Of a stretch of 8,210 bases of DNA, positions 1-5,429 are shown piece by piece; positions within the stretch are counted from its first letter, which is position 1; each line of letters begins with the position of its first letter. Origin of the DNA: Gammaproteobacteria bacterium (GTDB lineage Bacteria > Pseudomonadota > Gammaproteobacteria > Thiohalobacterales > Thiohalobacteraceae); assembly GCA_016214925.1 (NCBI GenBank), contig JACRMO010000126.1:1-8210 (forward strand), read 5' to 3'. The translations under genes and the position numbers were made by a program. The notes below the pieces were generated by a model. That model had not been told where the DNA came from and made no database searches. It saw only the letters and a program-made list of their open reading frames with translations.

Positions 1-162
1 CTGGCGTTTGGTCATGCCGGGCTTCAGCTGAGCGATAGTCTCTTGCGTGACGACATTGCCTTACTGCACGTCGATGTGGTGTACGAAGGGCAGCTTCTCC
101 ACCGAGCCACAGCCGCTCAGCAGGGTTGCAATGAAGACGCTAGGAATGAGAAGCTTTCGCAT
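1..162 (-). pseudogene. bamE: BamE (SmpA/OmlA) outer-membrane lipoprotein, 5' part, interrupted by an in-frame stop
   Basis: Reading leftwards from the ATG at 162-160 gives a lipoprotein signal peptide: a charged start (MRKLL), a hydrophobic stretch, then the lipobox LLSGC, with Cys18 as the predicted lipidated residue. The following text (FVHHIDVQ, stop, GNVVTQETIAQLKPGMTKRQ) is the BamE family core, where a Gln normally precedes GNVV. At codon 34 (63-61) there is TAA instead, one C-to-T change from CAA. The frame stays open and BamE-like on both sides, so this is a point lesion, not a frameshift. BamE is a small accessory lipoprotein of the BAM complex that inserts beta-barrel proteins into the outer membrane. 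Its divergent position next to fur is a recurring proteobacterial arrangement. TAA acts as the stop of dnaK in this same window, so a reassigned codon is unlikely. The gene runs off the left edge. The family call is secure; whether the stop is real or a sequencing error is open. Confidence 0.8.
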
Positions 163-199
163 ATGTTAGCCAGTTCCAGCACAAGTCGGGTCCGGCGGC

Positions 200-205
200 A
201 TCATA
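200..205 (-). promoter_or_regulatory. possible -10 element for bamE
   Basis: On the minus strand the hexamer TATGAT (5 of 6 to TATAAT) lies 37 bases upstream of the bamE ATG, giving a predicted leader of about 30 nt. No convincing -35 hexamer sits 16-18 bases further upstream. The 88-bp bamE-fur gap must also hold the fur promoter, but I could not pick one out. No Fur-box-like 19-bp palindrome is visible there. Confidence 0.3.
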
Positions 206-250
206 CCCCAAGCGACGCGTGAATTCATCGCCGTCGACAGAGAGAACATC

Positions 251-667
251 ATGGAATCGCAGGACTTACGCAAAGTCGGTTTGAAGGTCACCTTGCCCCG
301 GGTAAAGATCCTGGAACTCCTGGAGAGCAACAAGACCAGCCGCCACATGAGCGCCGAGGATGTCTACAAGGCGCTGCTGGAGGAGGGCGAGGACATCGGC
401 TTGGCGACGGTCTACCGGGTGCTTACGCAGTTCGAGGCCGCGGGTCTGGTCACCCGCCACCATTTCGAAGGTGGCCACTCGGTGTTCGAACTCAACGAAG
501 GCACCCATCACGACCACATCGTTTGCGTGAAGTGCGGACGGGTGGACGAGTTCATCGATGAAACCATCGAACAGCGCCAGCGCGCCATCGCCGCCAAGGC
601 CGGCTACGAAATCACCGACCATAGTTTGTATATCTACGGCATCTGCGCGAACTGCCGGAAGGTGTGA
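251..667 (+). CDS. fur: Fur, ferric uptake regulator
   Basis: Iron-responsive repressor of 138 residues, normal for the family. It binds Fe(II) and then represses iron-uptake genes as a dimer in the cytoplasm. The N-terminal winged helix (about residues 1-80) contains the recognition region DIGLATVYRVLTQFEAAGLV. All expected metal ligands are present, offset by -1 from E. coli numbering: His32, Glu80, the HHDH cluster at 86-89, Glu107 and His124. Cys92 and Cys95 (CVKC) and a second pair, Cys132 and Cys135 (CANC), are available for structural zinc. The ATG at 251 is preceded by the purine-rich AGAGAGAA at about 240-247, a reasonable ribosome-binding site. The gene stands alone on this strand, divergent from bamE and convergent with recN. 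Nothing looks damaged. A zinc-sensing Zur assignment is less likely because the whole protein tracks classical Fur and the bamE-fur neighbourhood is typical. Confidence 0.96.
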   Translation: MESQDLRKVGLKVTLPRVKILELLESNKTSRHMSAEDVYKALLEEGEDIGLATVYRVLTQFEAAGLVTRHHFEGGHSVFELNEGTHHDHIVCVKCGRVDEFIDETIEQRQRAIAAKAGYEITDHSLYIYGICANCRKV

Positions 668-701
668 TCGATCCAGGGAAAATCCGATTTATCCTTCCGA
701 T

Positions 702-788
702 GTCATCCCGGCGAAGGCCGGGATCCAGTAACCATCCGCGTAGGACAACCTGGATTCCGGGTCCCCGCTTCGCTCCGCCCGGAATGAC
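702..788. repeat. 87-bp palindromic intergenic element, possible bidirectional terminator between fur and recN
   Basis: The ends are inverted copies: GTCATCCCGG at 702-711 and CCGGAATGAC at 779-788. Inside, ATCCAG (723-728) pairs with CTGGAT (750-755). Each half also folds alone: ATCCCGGC (705-712) with GCCGGGAT (717-724) around a GAAG loop, and ATTCCGGG (754-761) with CCCGGAAT (778-785) around a 16-base loop. The termini resemble the GTCATTCCCGC-type interspersed repeats scattered between genes in many beta- and gammaproteobacteria. It lies exactly between two convergent genes, so it probably stops or protects both mRNA ends. There is no U-run, so it is not a textbook intrinsic terminator. 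No transposase is encoded. Confidence 0.65.
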
Positions 789-806
789 GGATTGAATGGA
801 TGTTCC

Positions 807-2433
807 CTAAGCCTTTTTACGCCCACCGCGTTTCTTTGTGTCCGCGCCTTCCTGCTGCGCGCGCTGAATCATCTCTTCCGCATGCGCGCGGGTCGAGGCG
901 GTGACTTCCAGGCCGCCGAGCATGCGCGCGATCTCGTCCACGCGTTCGGCTTCGCCCAAACACCGGATACGCGTGCGGGTGGTTTCGGTGCCGGTGAGTT
1001 TCTGCACCTGACAATGCCGATGCGCTTGCGCGGCGACTTGCGGGAGATGCGTAACGCACAGCACCTGGCGGTTCCCGCCCAGTGCGCGTAACTGCCGGCC
1101 GACCACTTCCGCGACGCCACCACCGATACCGGTATCCACTTCATCGAACACCAGCGTCGGGATACGGCTCGCGTGCGTAGCGATGACCTGAATCGCCAGA
1201 CTGATGTGCGACAACTCGCCGCCCGAGGCGACCTTGGTCAGCGGCTGTGGTGGTTGGCCGGGATTGGCGCTGACGCGGAAGTCGATACGGTCGAGGCCGT
1301 GGCGCGTCAGTTCATCCGCCGGCAGATCTTCCACGACGATGTCGAAACGCCCGCCCGGCATGCCGAGTTCGTGCATCGCGGCGGAAATCTTCTGCCCGAG
1401 TTCCAGCGCGGCCTGATGGCGGCGGGCGCGAATGCGCAAGTTCCGTTCGGCTGCGTTCCAGCAGGGCGGTGAGTTCCTCGGGCTTGACGCGGTGTTTGCG
1501 CGCCAGAGTCTGAATTGTCGCGACGCGTTGATCGATCCAATTCAAACGTGCCGGATCGAGATCGAGACGCTCGGTGTAGTCGCGCAGTTCGTCGCTGGCC
1601 TCACGGGTTTGAATCAAGGCGCCGTCGAGCAGATCGCAGATGGCCTGCAATTTCGGATCGAAGCGCGTGAGTTCCTGTAAATCGGCGAGCGCGTGGCCGA
1701 GCAGGGTGTTCGCCGAGACCTCGTCTTCGTACAAGGCCGCGACCGCGCGTTGACAGGATTCCAACAAGCGCCCGGCATTGGCAAGCCGACGGTGTTCGTC
1801 TTCGAGTTGGGCGAGTTCGTGTTCCGCGAGATCCAGCGTTTCGAGTTCCTGGATATGGAAACGCAACAGTTCGCTGCGCGCGCCGCGATCCTGCGCGGCG
1901 CCGCGCAAGCGTTCGAGTTCGTCGCGCCGCGCCTTGTAATCGCGGTAAATGTCGCCGAGGGATGCGACCGCGGTTTCATGGTCGGCATAGGCGTCGAGCA
2001 ACTCGCGTTGCACCTCGCGCTTGAGCAGCGACTGATGTTCGTGTTGGCCGTGAATGTCGGCCAGTTGATCGCCGAGCTCCTGAAGCTGCTGCACCGGTGC
2101 CGGCCGGCCGTTGATATAGGCGCGCGAGCGGCCTTCGCGGCCGATGATGCGGCGCAACTGGCAGTCGTCGTCGCTGTCCAGATCGTGTTCGCGCAACCAG
2201 GCGCGGACCTGCGGCAGCGCACTCACATTGAACGTCGCCGTCAGTTCCGCCTTGTCGCTGCCGTGGCGGATGGCGTCCATATCGGCGCGTCCGCCCAGGA
2301 TCAGCCCCAGCGCATCCACCAGGATGGATTTGCCGGCACCGGTTTCGCCGGTGAGCGCGGTCATGCCGCCGGCGAGTTCCAGATCGAGCTCGTCGACGAT
2401 GGCGAAGTCGCGGATATGGATGTGGCTGAGCAT
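807..2433 (-). pseudogene. recN: RecN, SMC-like DNA double-strand-break repair ATPase, split by a frameshifting deletion
   Basis: RecN is a cytoplasmic SMC-like ATPase that helps gather and repair broken DNA ends. The N-terminal part starts at ATG 2433-2431 (MLSHIHIRDFAIVDELDLEL) and carries Walker A GETGAGKS at residues 29-36 plus the start of the coiled coil. It is RecN-like to about residue 331 (ALLERSRTEL, ending near 1440), then runs out of frame to a stop at 1312. The C-terminal part is in a different frame from 1439 to the TAG at 809-807. It has the ABC signature VASGGELSHISLAIQVI and Walker B TLVFDEVD. Compared from memory with E. coli RecN, about 29 residues between RKH and the HELGMP motif are missing. 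The frame offset fits loss of about 86 or 89 bases. Without both halves no ATPase site forms. The ATG overlaps the nadK stop (TGATG), so the two were co-translated. A sequencing or assembly error is possible. Confidence 0.85.
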
Positions 2434-3311
2434 CAGCTGGTTTTTCCCCAACCGAATTTGCGCCGCAGGATTTCGTAATAGTCGTAACCCGGTGGATGAA
2501 TCAGCTTCAGTGCGTGGGTCTTTTTCCGGATGCTGACCCGGTCGCCAGGCAGGAGTGCGACATTGACCTGGCCATCGCAGCTCAACTGCGCCTGGGTGTA
2601 GTCGCCCGCATGCACGGTGATTTCGACGGTGCTGGTTTCGTTGATGACGATGGGGCGGTTGTTCAGGCTGTGCGGACAGATCGGCACCAGCACCATGGCA
2701 TCCAATGAGGGATGCAGGATCGGACCGCCGCCGGACAAGGCATAGGCGGTCGACCCGGTGGGCGTGGCAACGATCAGGCCATCGGAACGCTGGGTGTTGA
2801 GCAAGCGCTCGTCGATGCGTACCTCCAGCTCGATCATGCGTGCAACGTCCCATTTGTGGATGACCACATCGTTGAGCGCATCGCTGGTGCTGAGGGTCTC
2901 GCCGTCGCGCTGGACAGTCGCGTGCAGCAGCGCGCGTTCTTCCTGCGCGTATTCGCCGGTCAGGATCTGATCCAACTGATCGGTCATCAGATCCGGCGAG
3001 ACATCGGCCAGAAAACCCAGCCGCCCCAGATTCACCCCCACCAGCGGCACGCCGGCATCGGCCAGGCTGCGTCCGGCATTGAGGATGGTGCCGTCGCCGC
3101 CGACCACGATCACCAGATCGCAGCGCGCGGCCAAGGCTTGACGTTCCACACAGCTCAGGCGGGTATCCGGCACATGTTCGGCCGCACTTGAATCCAGGAT
3201 GATCTCCCGACCACGCGCCTGGAGATACTCGATCAAGCGGCGCAGGGTGGCGCCGACGGTGGTCGCGCCGTATTTGCTGATCAGGCCGATGCGCTGGAAG
3301 CTGCTGTTCAT
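2433..3311 (-). CDS. nadK: NAD kinase
   Basis: Cytoplasmic enzyme that phosphorylates NAD to NADP, the cell's source of NADP(H). The 292-residue length is normal. The signature motifs appear in order: GGDGT at 71-75 (Asp73 is the expected catalytic residue), NLGRLGFL at 94-101, LNDV at 146-149, SDG at 176-178, and TPTGSTAYALSGGGP from residue 183. These are followed by the family's LVPICPHSLNNRP segment. The ATG at 3311-3309 has GGGG three bases upstream, a poor ribosome-binding site, but no better in-frame start is seen and the N-terminus (FQRIGLISKYG) aligns with the family. Its stop TGA shares one base with the recN ATG, indicating a nadK-recN operon and translational coupling, an arrangement common in proteobacteria. 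It is divergent from hrcA. The coding sequence looks intact. Confidence 0.95.
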   Translation of the reverse strand: MNSSFQRIGLISKYGATTVGATLRRLIEYLQARGREIILDSSAAEHVPDTRLSCVERQALAARCDLVIVVGGDGTILNAGRSLADAGVPLVGVNLGRLGFLADVSPDLMTDQLDQILTGEYAQEERALLHATVQRDGETLSTSDALNDVVIHKWDVARMIELEVRIDERLLNTQRSDGLIVATPTGSTAYALSGGGPILHPSLDAMVLVPICPHSLNNRPIVINETSTVEITVHAGDYTQAQLSCDGQVNVALLPGDRVSIRKKTHALKLIHPPGYDYYEILRRKFGWGKTS

Positions 3312-3429
3312 ATGCCCCGCGACACTAGCATGAAGAACTCAGGGTCGACAACGTGAAGCGCCGGAAGCTATTAAGTCCCCATTGGTTTTTTGCGTGCCCT
3401 CCGCTAGGGACCGCGGGCGAGACGTTGCC

Positions 3430-3458
3430 TTGACACCCCCGATGGCAGTTGTTAGCGT
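3430..3458 (+). promoter_or_regulatory. sigma-70-type promoter of hrcA
   Basis: A perfect -35 hexamer TTGACA (3430-3435) is followed by a 17-base spacer and a -10 TAGCGT (3453-3458; 3 of 6 to consensus). The -10 is extended by TGT directly upstream (3450-3452, shifted to fit TGn). Predicted transcription starts near 3465, the first base of the first CIRCE operator. HrcA bound there would block initiation, which is the usual geometry for CIRCE control. Confidence 0.65.
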
Positions 3459-3464
3459 GCAGCC

Positions 3465-3491
3465 CTGGCACTCGCTTCTTGAGAGTGCCAG
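3465..3491 (+). promoter_or_regulatory. CIRCE operator (HrcA binding site), copy 1
   Basis: CTGGCACTC (3465-3473), a 9-base spacer, then the exact inverse GAGTGCCAG (3483-3491). This is the 9-9-9 layout of CIRCE (consensus TTAGCACTC-N9-GAGTGCTAA). Each arm departs from consensus at two matched positions, so the palindrome is perfect. It begins at the predicted transcription start of hrcA. HrcA would bind here and repress its own gene, and any read-through into grpE-dnaK-dnaJ. Confidence 0.88.
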
Positions 3492-3502
3492 CACAGTCTG
3501 TA

Positions 3503-3529
3503 AAGTCACTCGCATCTGGCGAGTGCCAG
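3503..3529 (+). promoter_or_regulatory. second CIRCE-like operator, copy 2 (degenerate left arm)
   Basis: AAGTCACTC (3503-3511), a 9-base spacer, then GAGTGCCAG (3521-3529). The right arm is identical to that of copy 1. The left arm matches copy 1 at 6 of 9 positions and keeps the CACTC core. The two operators start exactly 38 bp apart. The site lies in the hrcA leader, 27 bases before the ATG, so it could act as a roadblock or as an auxiliary site for a second HrcA dimer. Confidence 0.65.
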
Positions 3530-3555
3530 CACTGTCTGAACGACACCCGCGGCGC

Positions 3556-4614
3556 ATGTCCAAAAAGCCATCCAGTCCCCCCCTCAACGAGCGCGCGCAA
3601 TATCTGTTGCGGGTGCTGATCGAACGCTATATCCGCGACGGCGAACCGGTCGGTTCGCGTACGCTGGCGCGCGATGCCGCGATGGAATTGAGCCCGGCGA
3701 CCATCCGCAATGTCATGGCCGATCTGGAAGACTTAGGGTTCGTGAAATCCCCGCACACCTCGGCCGGGCGTATGCCGACCGTGCAGGGCTACCGCTTTTT
3801 CGTCGACAGTCTGCTGACTGTGCAGCCTTTGGATGGCGTGGACATGCAGCGCCTGCGCACGGAGCTGAATCTGGATCTCAACCGCAAGGATCTGGTCGAG
3901 CGCGCCTCGAACCTGCTGTCGGGCATCACCCGCATGGCCGGTGTAGTGATGCTGCCGCGGCGCAAGCAAGCGGCGTTGCGGCGCATCGATTTTCTGCCGC
4001 TGTCGGACAAACGCGTGCTGGTGATCATGGTGATCAACGAGCGCGAGGTGCAGAACCGCATCATCCATGTGAACCGCGCGTATACCACCGCCGAACTGGA
4101 GGTGGCCGCGGCCTTCCTCAACGAGCAGTTCGGCGGCAAGGATCTCGCCGCGGTGCGCGACGTGATCGTCGCCGACATGCAACAGACCCACGAAGATATG
4201 AACCGCATGATGAAGGCCGCCGTGGAAATGGCCGGGCAAGTCTTCAGGGCCGACGACCTCCAGGAGCGCGAGGATGTCGTGTTCGCGGGGCAGACCAATC
4301 TGATGGGTTTCCGCGAACTGTGCGAGGTCGACACCTTGCGTCACTTGTTCGAGGCCTTCAACCAGAAACGCGAGATCTTGCACCTGCTCGATCAATGCGT
4401 GAACGCCGAAGGTGTGCAGATCTTCATCGGCGAGGAATCCGGTTACACGGCACTGGACGAATGCAGCGTGGTGACCGCCCCGTATTCCGTCGACGGCAAG
4501 GTGGTCGGGGTGCTCGGCGTGATCGGCCCGACCCGCATGGCCTATGACCGGGTCATCCCCATCGTCGATACCACGGCCCGCCTGTTGGGCGCGGCCTTGA
4601 ATCCCCGCGAATAG
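3556..4614 (+). CDS. hrcA: HrcA, heat-inducible transcription repressor
   Basis: Repressor that binds CIRCE operators and, in other bacteria, depends on chaperones to stay folded, so that heat stress releases it. The product is 352 residues, normal for HrcA. The N-terminal winged helix (about residues 10-85) includes PVGSRTLARD, LSPATIRNVMADLEDLGFV and the conserved wing HTSAGRMPTVQGYRFFVD. The C-terminus has the family motif GVLGVIGPTRMAYDRVIPIVD. The frame is open far upstream, but I chose ATG 3556 because the earlier part runs through the promoter and both CIRCE sites and does not look like HrcA. An in-frame GTG at 3523 lies inside the second operator and lacks a ribosome-binding site. ATG 3556 itself has only a weak one, so expression may be low. 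It is first in the line hrcA-grpE-dnaK-dnaJ, and its own promoter carries the operators it should bind. Confidence 0.95.
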   Translation: MSKKPSSPPLNERAQYLLRVLIERYIRDGEPVGSRTLARDAAMELSPATIRNVMADLEDLGFVKSPHTSAGRMPTVQGYRFFVDSLLTVQPLDGVDMQRLRTELNLDLNRKDLVERASNLLSGITRMAGVVMLPRRKQAALRRIDFLPLSDKRVLVIMVINEREVQNRIIHVNRAYTTAELEVAAAFLNEQFGGKDLAAVRDVIVADMQQTHEDMNRMMKAAVEMAGQVFRADDLQEREDVVFAGQTNLMGFRELCEVDTLRHLFEAFNQKREILHLLDQCVNAEGVQIFIGEESGYTALDECSVVTAPYSVDGKVVGVLGVIGPTRMAYDRVIPIVDTTARLLGAALNPRE

Positions 4615-4623
4615 CCCCCATAT
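4596..4623 (+). promoter_or_regulatory. RpoH (sigma-32) heat-shock promoter for grpE-dnaK-dnaJ
   Basis: CTTGAAT (4596-4602; 6 of 7 to CTTGAAA) is followed by a 13-base spacer and CCCCATAT (4616-4623), a full match to CCCCATNT. The -35 lies inside the last hrcA codons and the -10 just after its stop (4612-4614). Transcription would begin near 4630, leaving a leader of about 80 nt before grpE. This is the strongest sigma-32 match in the window. Confidence 0.8.
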
Positions 4624-4640
4624 TGTCCGCGGATTCGCGA

Positions 4641-4662
4641 GCTGGCCGAGTGTTCGGCCGGC
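4641..4662 (+). other. hairpin in the hrcA-grpE gap (grpE leader)
   Basis: GCTGGCCGA (4641-4649) pairs with TCGGCCGGC (4654-4662) around the loop GTGT, with eight Watson-Crick pairs and one G-U pair. It is followed by TTATT, not a proper U-run. It would lie in the first part of the RpoH-driven leader and also just downstream of hrcA. It could attenuate read-through from hrcA or protect the grpE mRNA end; the sequence does not decide between these. Confidence 0.4.
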
Positions 4663-4701
4663 CTTATTGCATTAGACATGGTTTTCAACTGATTGAGATT
4701 T

Positions 4702-4706
4702 GGAGA
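4702..4706 (+). promoter_or_regulatory. ribosome-binding site that fixes the grpE start
   Basis: GGAGA lies 6 bases before ATG 4713. The reading frame is open 90 bases further upstream, but that part overlaps the RpoH -10 element and the leader hairpin and has no ribosome-binding site. Confidence 0.75.
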
Positions 4707-4712
4707 TTTCCG

Positions 4713-5318
4713 ATGGCAGAAGAGCAAGCCTCCGAGGTGCCGGTAGACGTCGATGCCACCCTGTCCGGCGCTGCCGATGCGGGTGCCCCGACCGAACTGC
4801 ACGCCCTCTTGGAAGATGCCCGCACCAAGGCCGACGAGCATTGGAACCAGTGTCTGCGTATGCAGGCCGAGCTCGACAATCTGCACAAGCGCGGTGTGCG
4901 CGACCTGGAAAACGCCCACAAGTACGCCCTGGAGAAATTCGCCGGCGCCCTGCTGCCGGTGCGCGACAGCCTGGAAATGGGCATTGCCGCAGCCGGCCAG
5001 GGACAGAACATCGACCCGGCCAAACTCATCGAGGGCAGCGAACTGACGCTGAGGATGCTGGCCAGTGTCCTGGAAAAATTCGGCATCAGCGAAGTAAACC
5101 CGCAGGGCGAGCGCTTCAACCCGCAGTTCCACGAGGCCATGTCCATCCAGCTACGCGCCGATCTGGAACCCAATACCGTGGTGGCCGTGATGCAGAAAGG
5201 TTACCTGCTGAATGACCGCCTGATCCGCCCGGCCATGGTGATCGTGTCCAAGGCGGCACCGGGCGCGGATGCCGGTTCAGGTCCGAATTCGGGGGCGGGT
5301 GTCGACGTGCGGGCTTGA
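4713..5318 (+). CDS. grpE: GrpE, nucleotide exchange factor of DnaK
   Basis: GrpE opens the DnaK ATPase domain to release ADP, driving the Hsp70 cycle, and acts as a cytoplasmic dimer. The product is 201 residues, close to E. coli GrpE (197). The order is: an acidic, variable N-terminus (residues 1-25); a long helix forming the dimer coiled coil (about 30-95, with MQAELDNLHKR and LLPVRDSLEMG); then the beta domain that touches DnaK, with the family motif RFNPQFHEAMS at 135-144 and MQKGYLLNDRLIRPAMVIVSK. The C-terminal tail (about 182-201) is Gly/Ala/Pro-rich and probably disordered. It starts at ATG 4713 behind a good GGAGA site. It lies 98 bases after hrcA and 111 bases before dnaK, downstream of the RpoH promoter, so it is heat-induced with dnaK. 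No defects are visible. Confidence 0.95.
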   Translation: MAEEQASEVPVDVDATLSGAADAGAPTELHALLEDARTKADEHWNQCLRMQAELDNLHKRGVRDLENAHKYALEKFAGALLPVRDSLEMGIAAAGQGQNIDPAKLIEGSELTLRMLASVLEKFGISEVNPQGERFNPQFHEAMSIQLRADLEPNTVVAVMQKGYLLNDRLIRPAMVIVSKAAPGADAGSGPNSGAGVDVRA

Positions 5319-5320
5319 TT

Positions 5321-5336
5321 TGGCGGGCAACCGCCA
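5321..5336 (+). other. GCAA-tetraloop hairpin between grpE and dnaK
   Basis: TGGCGG (5321-5326) pairs perfectly with CCGCCA (5331-5336) around GCAA, a GNRA-type loop, starting three bases after the grpE stop. There is no U-run, so full termination is unlikely. A stabilising or processing element at the grpE 3' end is more plausible. The remaining bases up to the dnaK ribosome-binding site are relatively AT-rich (TTTTGAATAGTTATTAAAT at 5393-5410), but I could not assign a promoter with a credible -35. Confidence 0.45.
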
Positions 5337-5429
5337 CCATTTACCTGGACAACCAGTTAGACAGCGGGGGCATTCATGCAACCGCCCGGAATTTTGAATA
5401 GTTATTAAATACCTTCTGGAGAAACGAAC

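Larger units (their letters stand above)
3465..3540 (+). repeat. 38-bp imperfect tandem duplication carrying the two CIRCE sites
   Basis: Positions 3465-3502 and 3503-3540 align without gaps at 30 of 38 bases. The best-conserved part is GAGTGCCAGCACnGTCTG (17 of 18 identical), which extends beyond the operator arm itself. This indicates that the second operator arose by duplication of the first and then diverged mainly in its left arm. Confidence 0.8.

Noticed and set aside
61..63. TAA reassigned to glutamine (alternative genetic code)
   Set aside because: dnaK ends with TAA at its conserved C-terminus, and no other gene here has an internal TAA.
1436..1446. Programmed ribosomal frameshift in recN
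   Set aside because: There is no slippery sequence, and the protein lacks about 29 residues at the junction, which a one-base slip cannot explain.
1693..2478. Open frame of 261 codons on the plus strand opposite recN
   Set aside because: It mirrors recN codons, shows no family features and has no promoter or ribosome-binding site. recN on the other strand is unmistakable.
3322..3351. Possible nadK promoter on the minus strand (TTGTCG, 18-base spacer, extended TAGTGT)
   Set aside because: The hexamers are weak and transcription would start only about 4 bases before the nadK ATG, implying a leaderless mRNA with no other support.
3376..3384. CCCCATTG resembling a sigma-32 -10 element upstream of hrcA
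   Set aside because: No CTTGAAA-like -35 occurs at an allowed spacing; the nearest partial match (GTGAAGC) is too far and too weak.
3382..3555. N-terminal extension of HrcA by 58 residues from the upstream ATG at 3382
   Set aside because: The extension covers the sigma-70 promoter and both CIRCE operators, does not resemble HrcA, and gives a protein longer than the family norm.
4673..4701. TAGACA as a sigma-70 -35 element just before grpE
   Set aside because: No acceptable -10 lies 16-18 bases downstream, and transcription would start on top of the ribosome-binding site.
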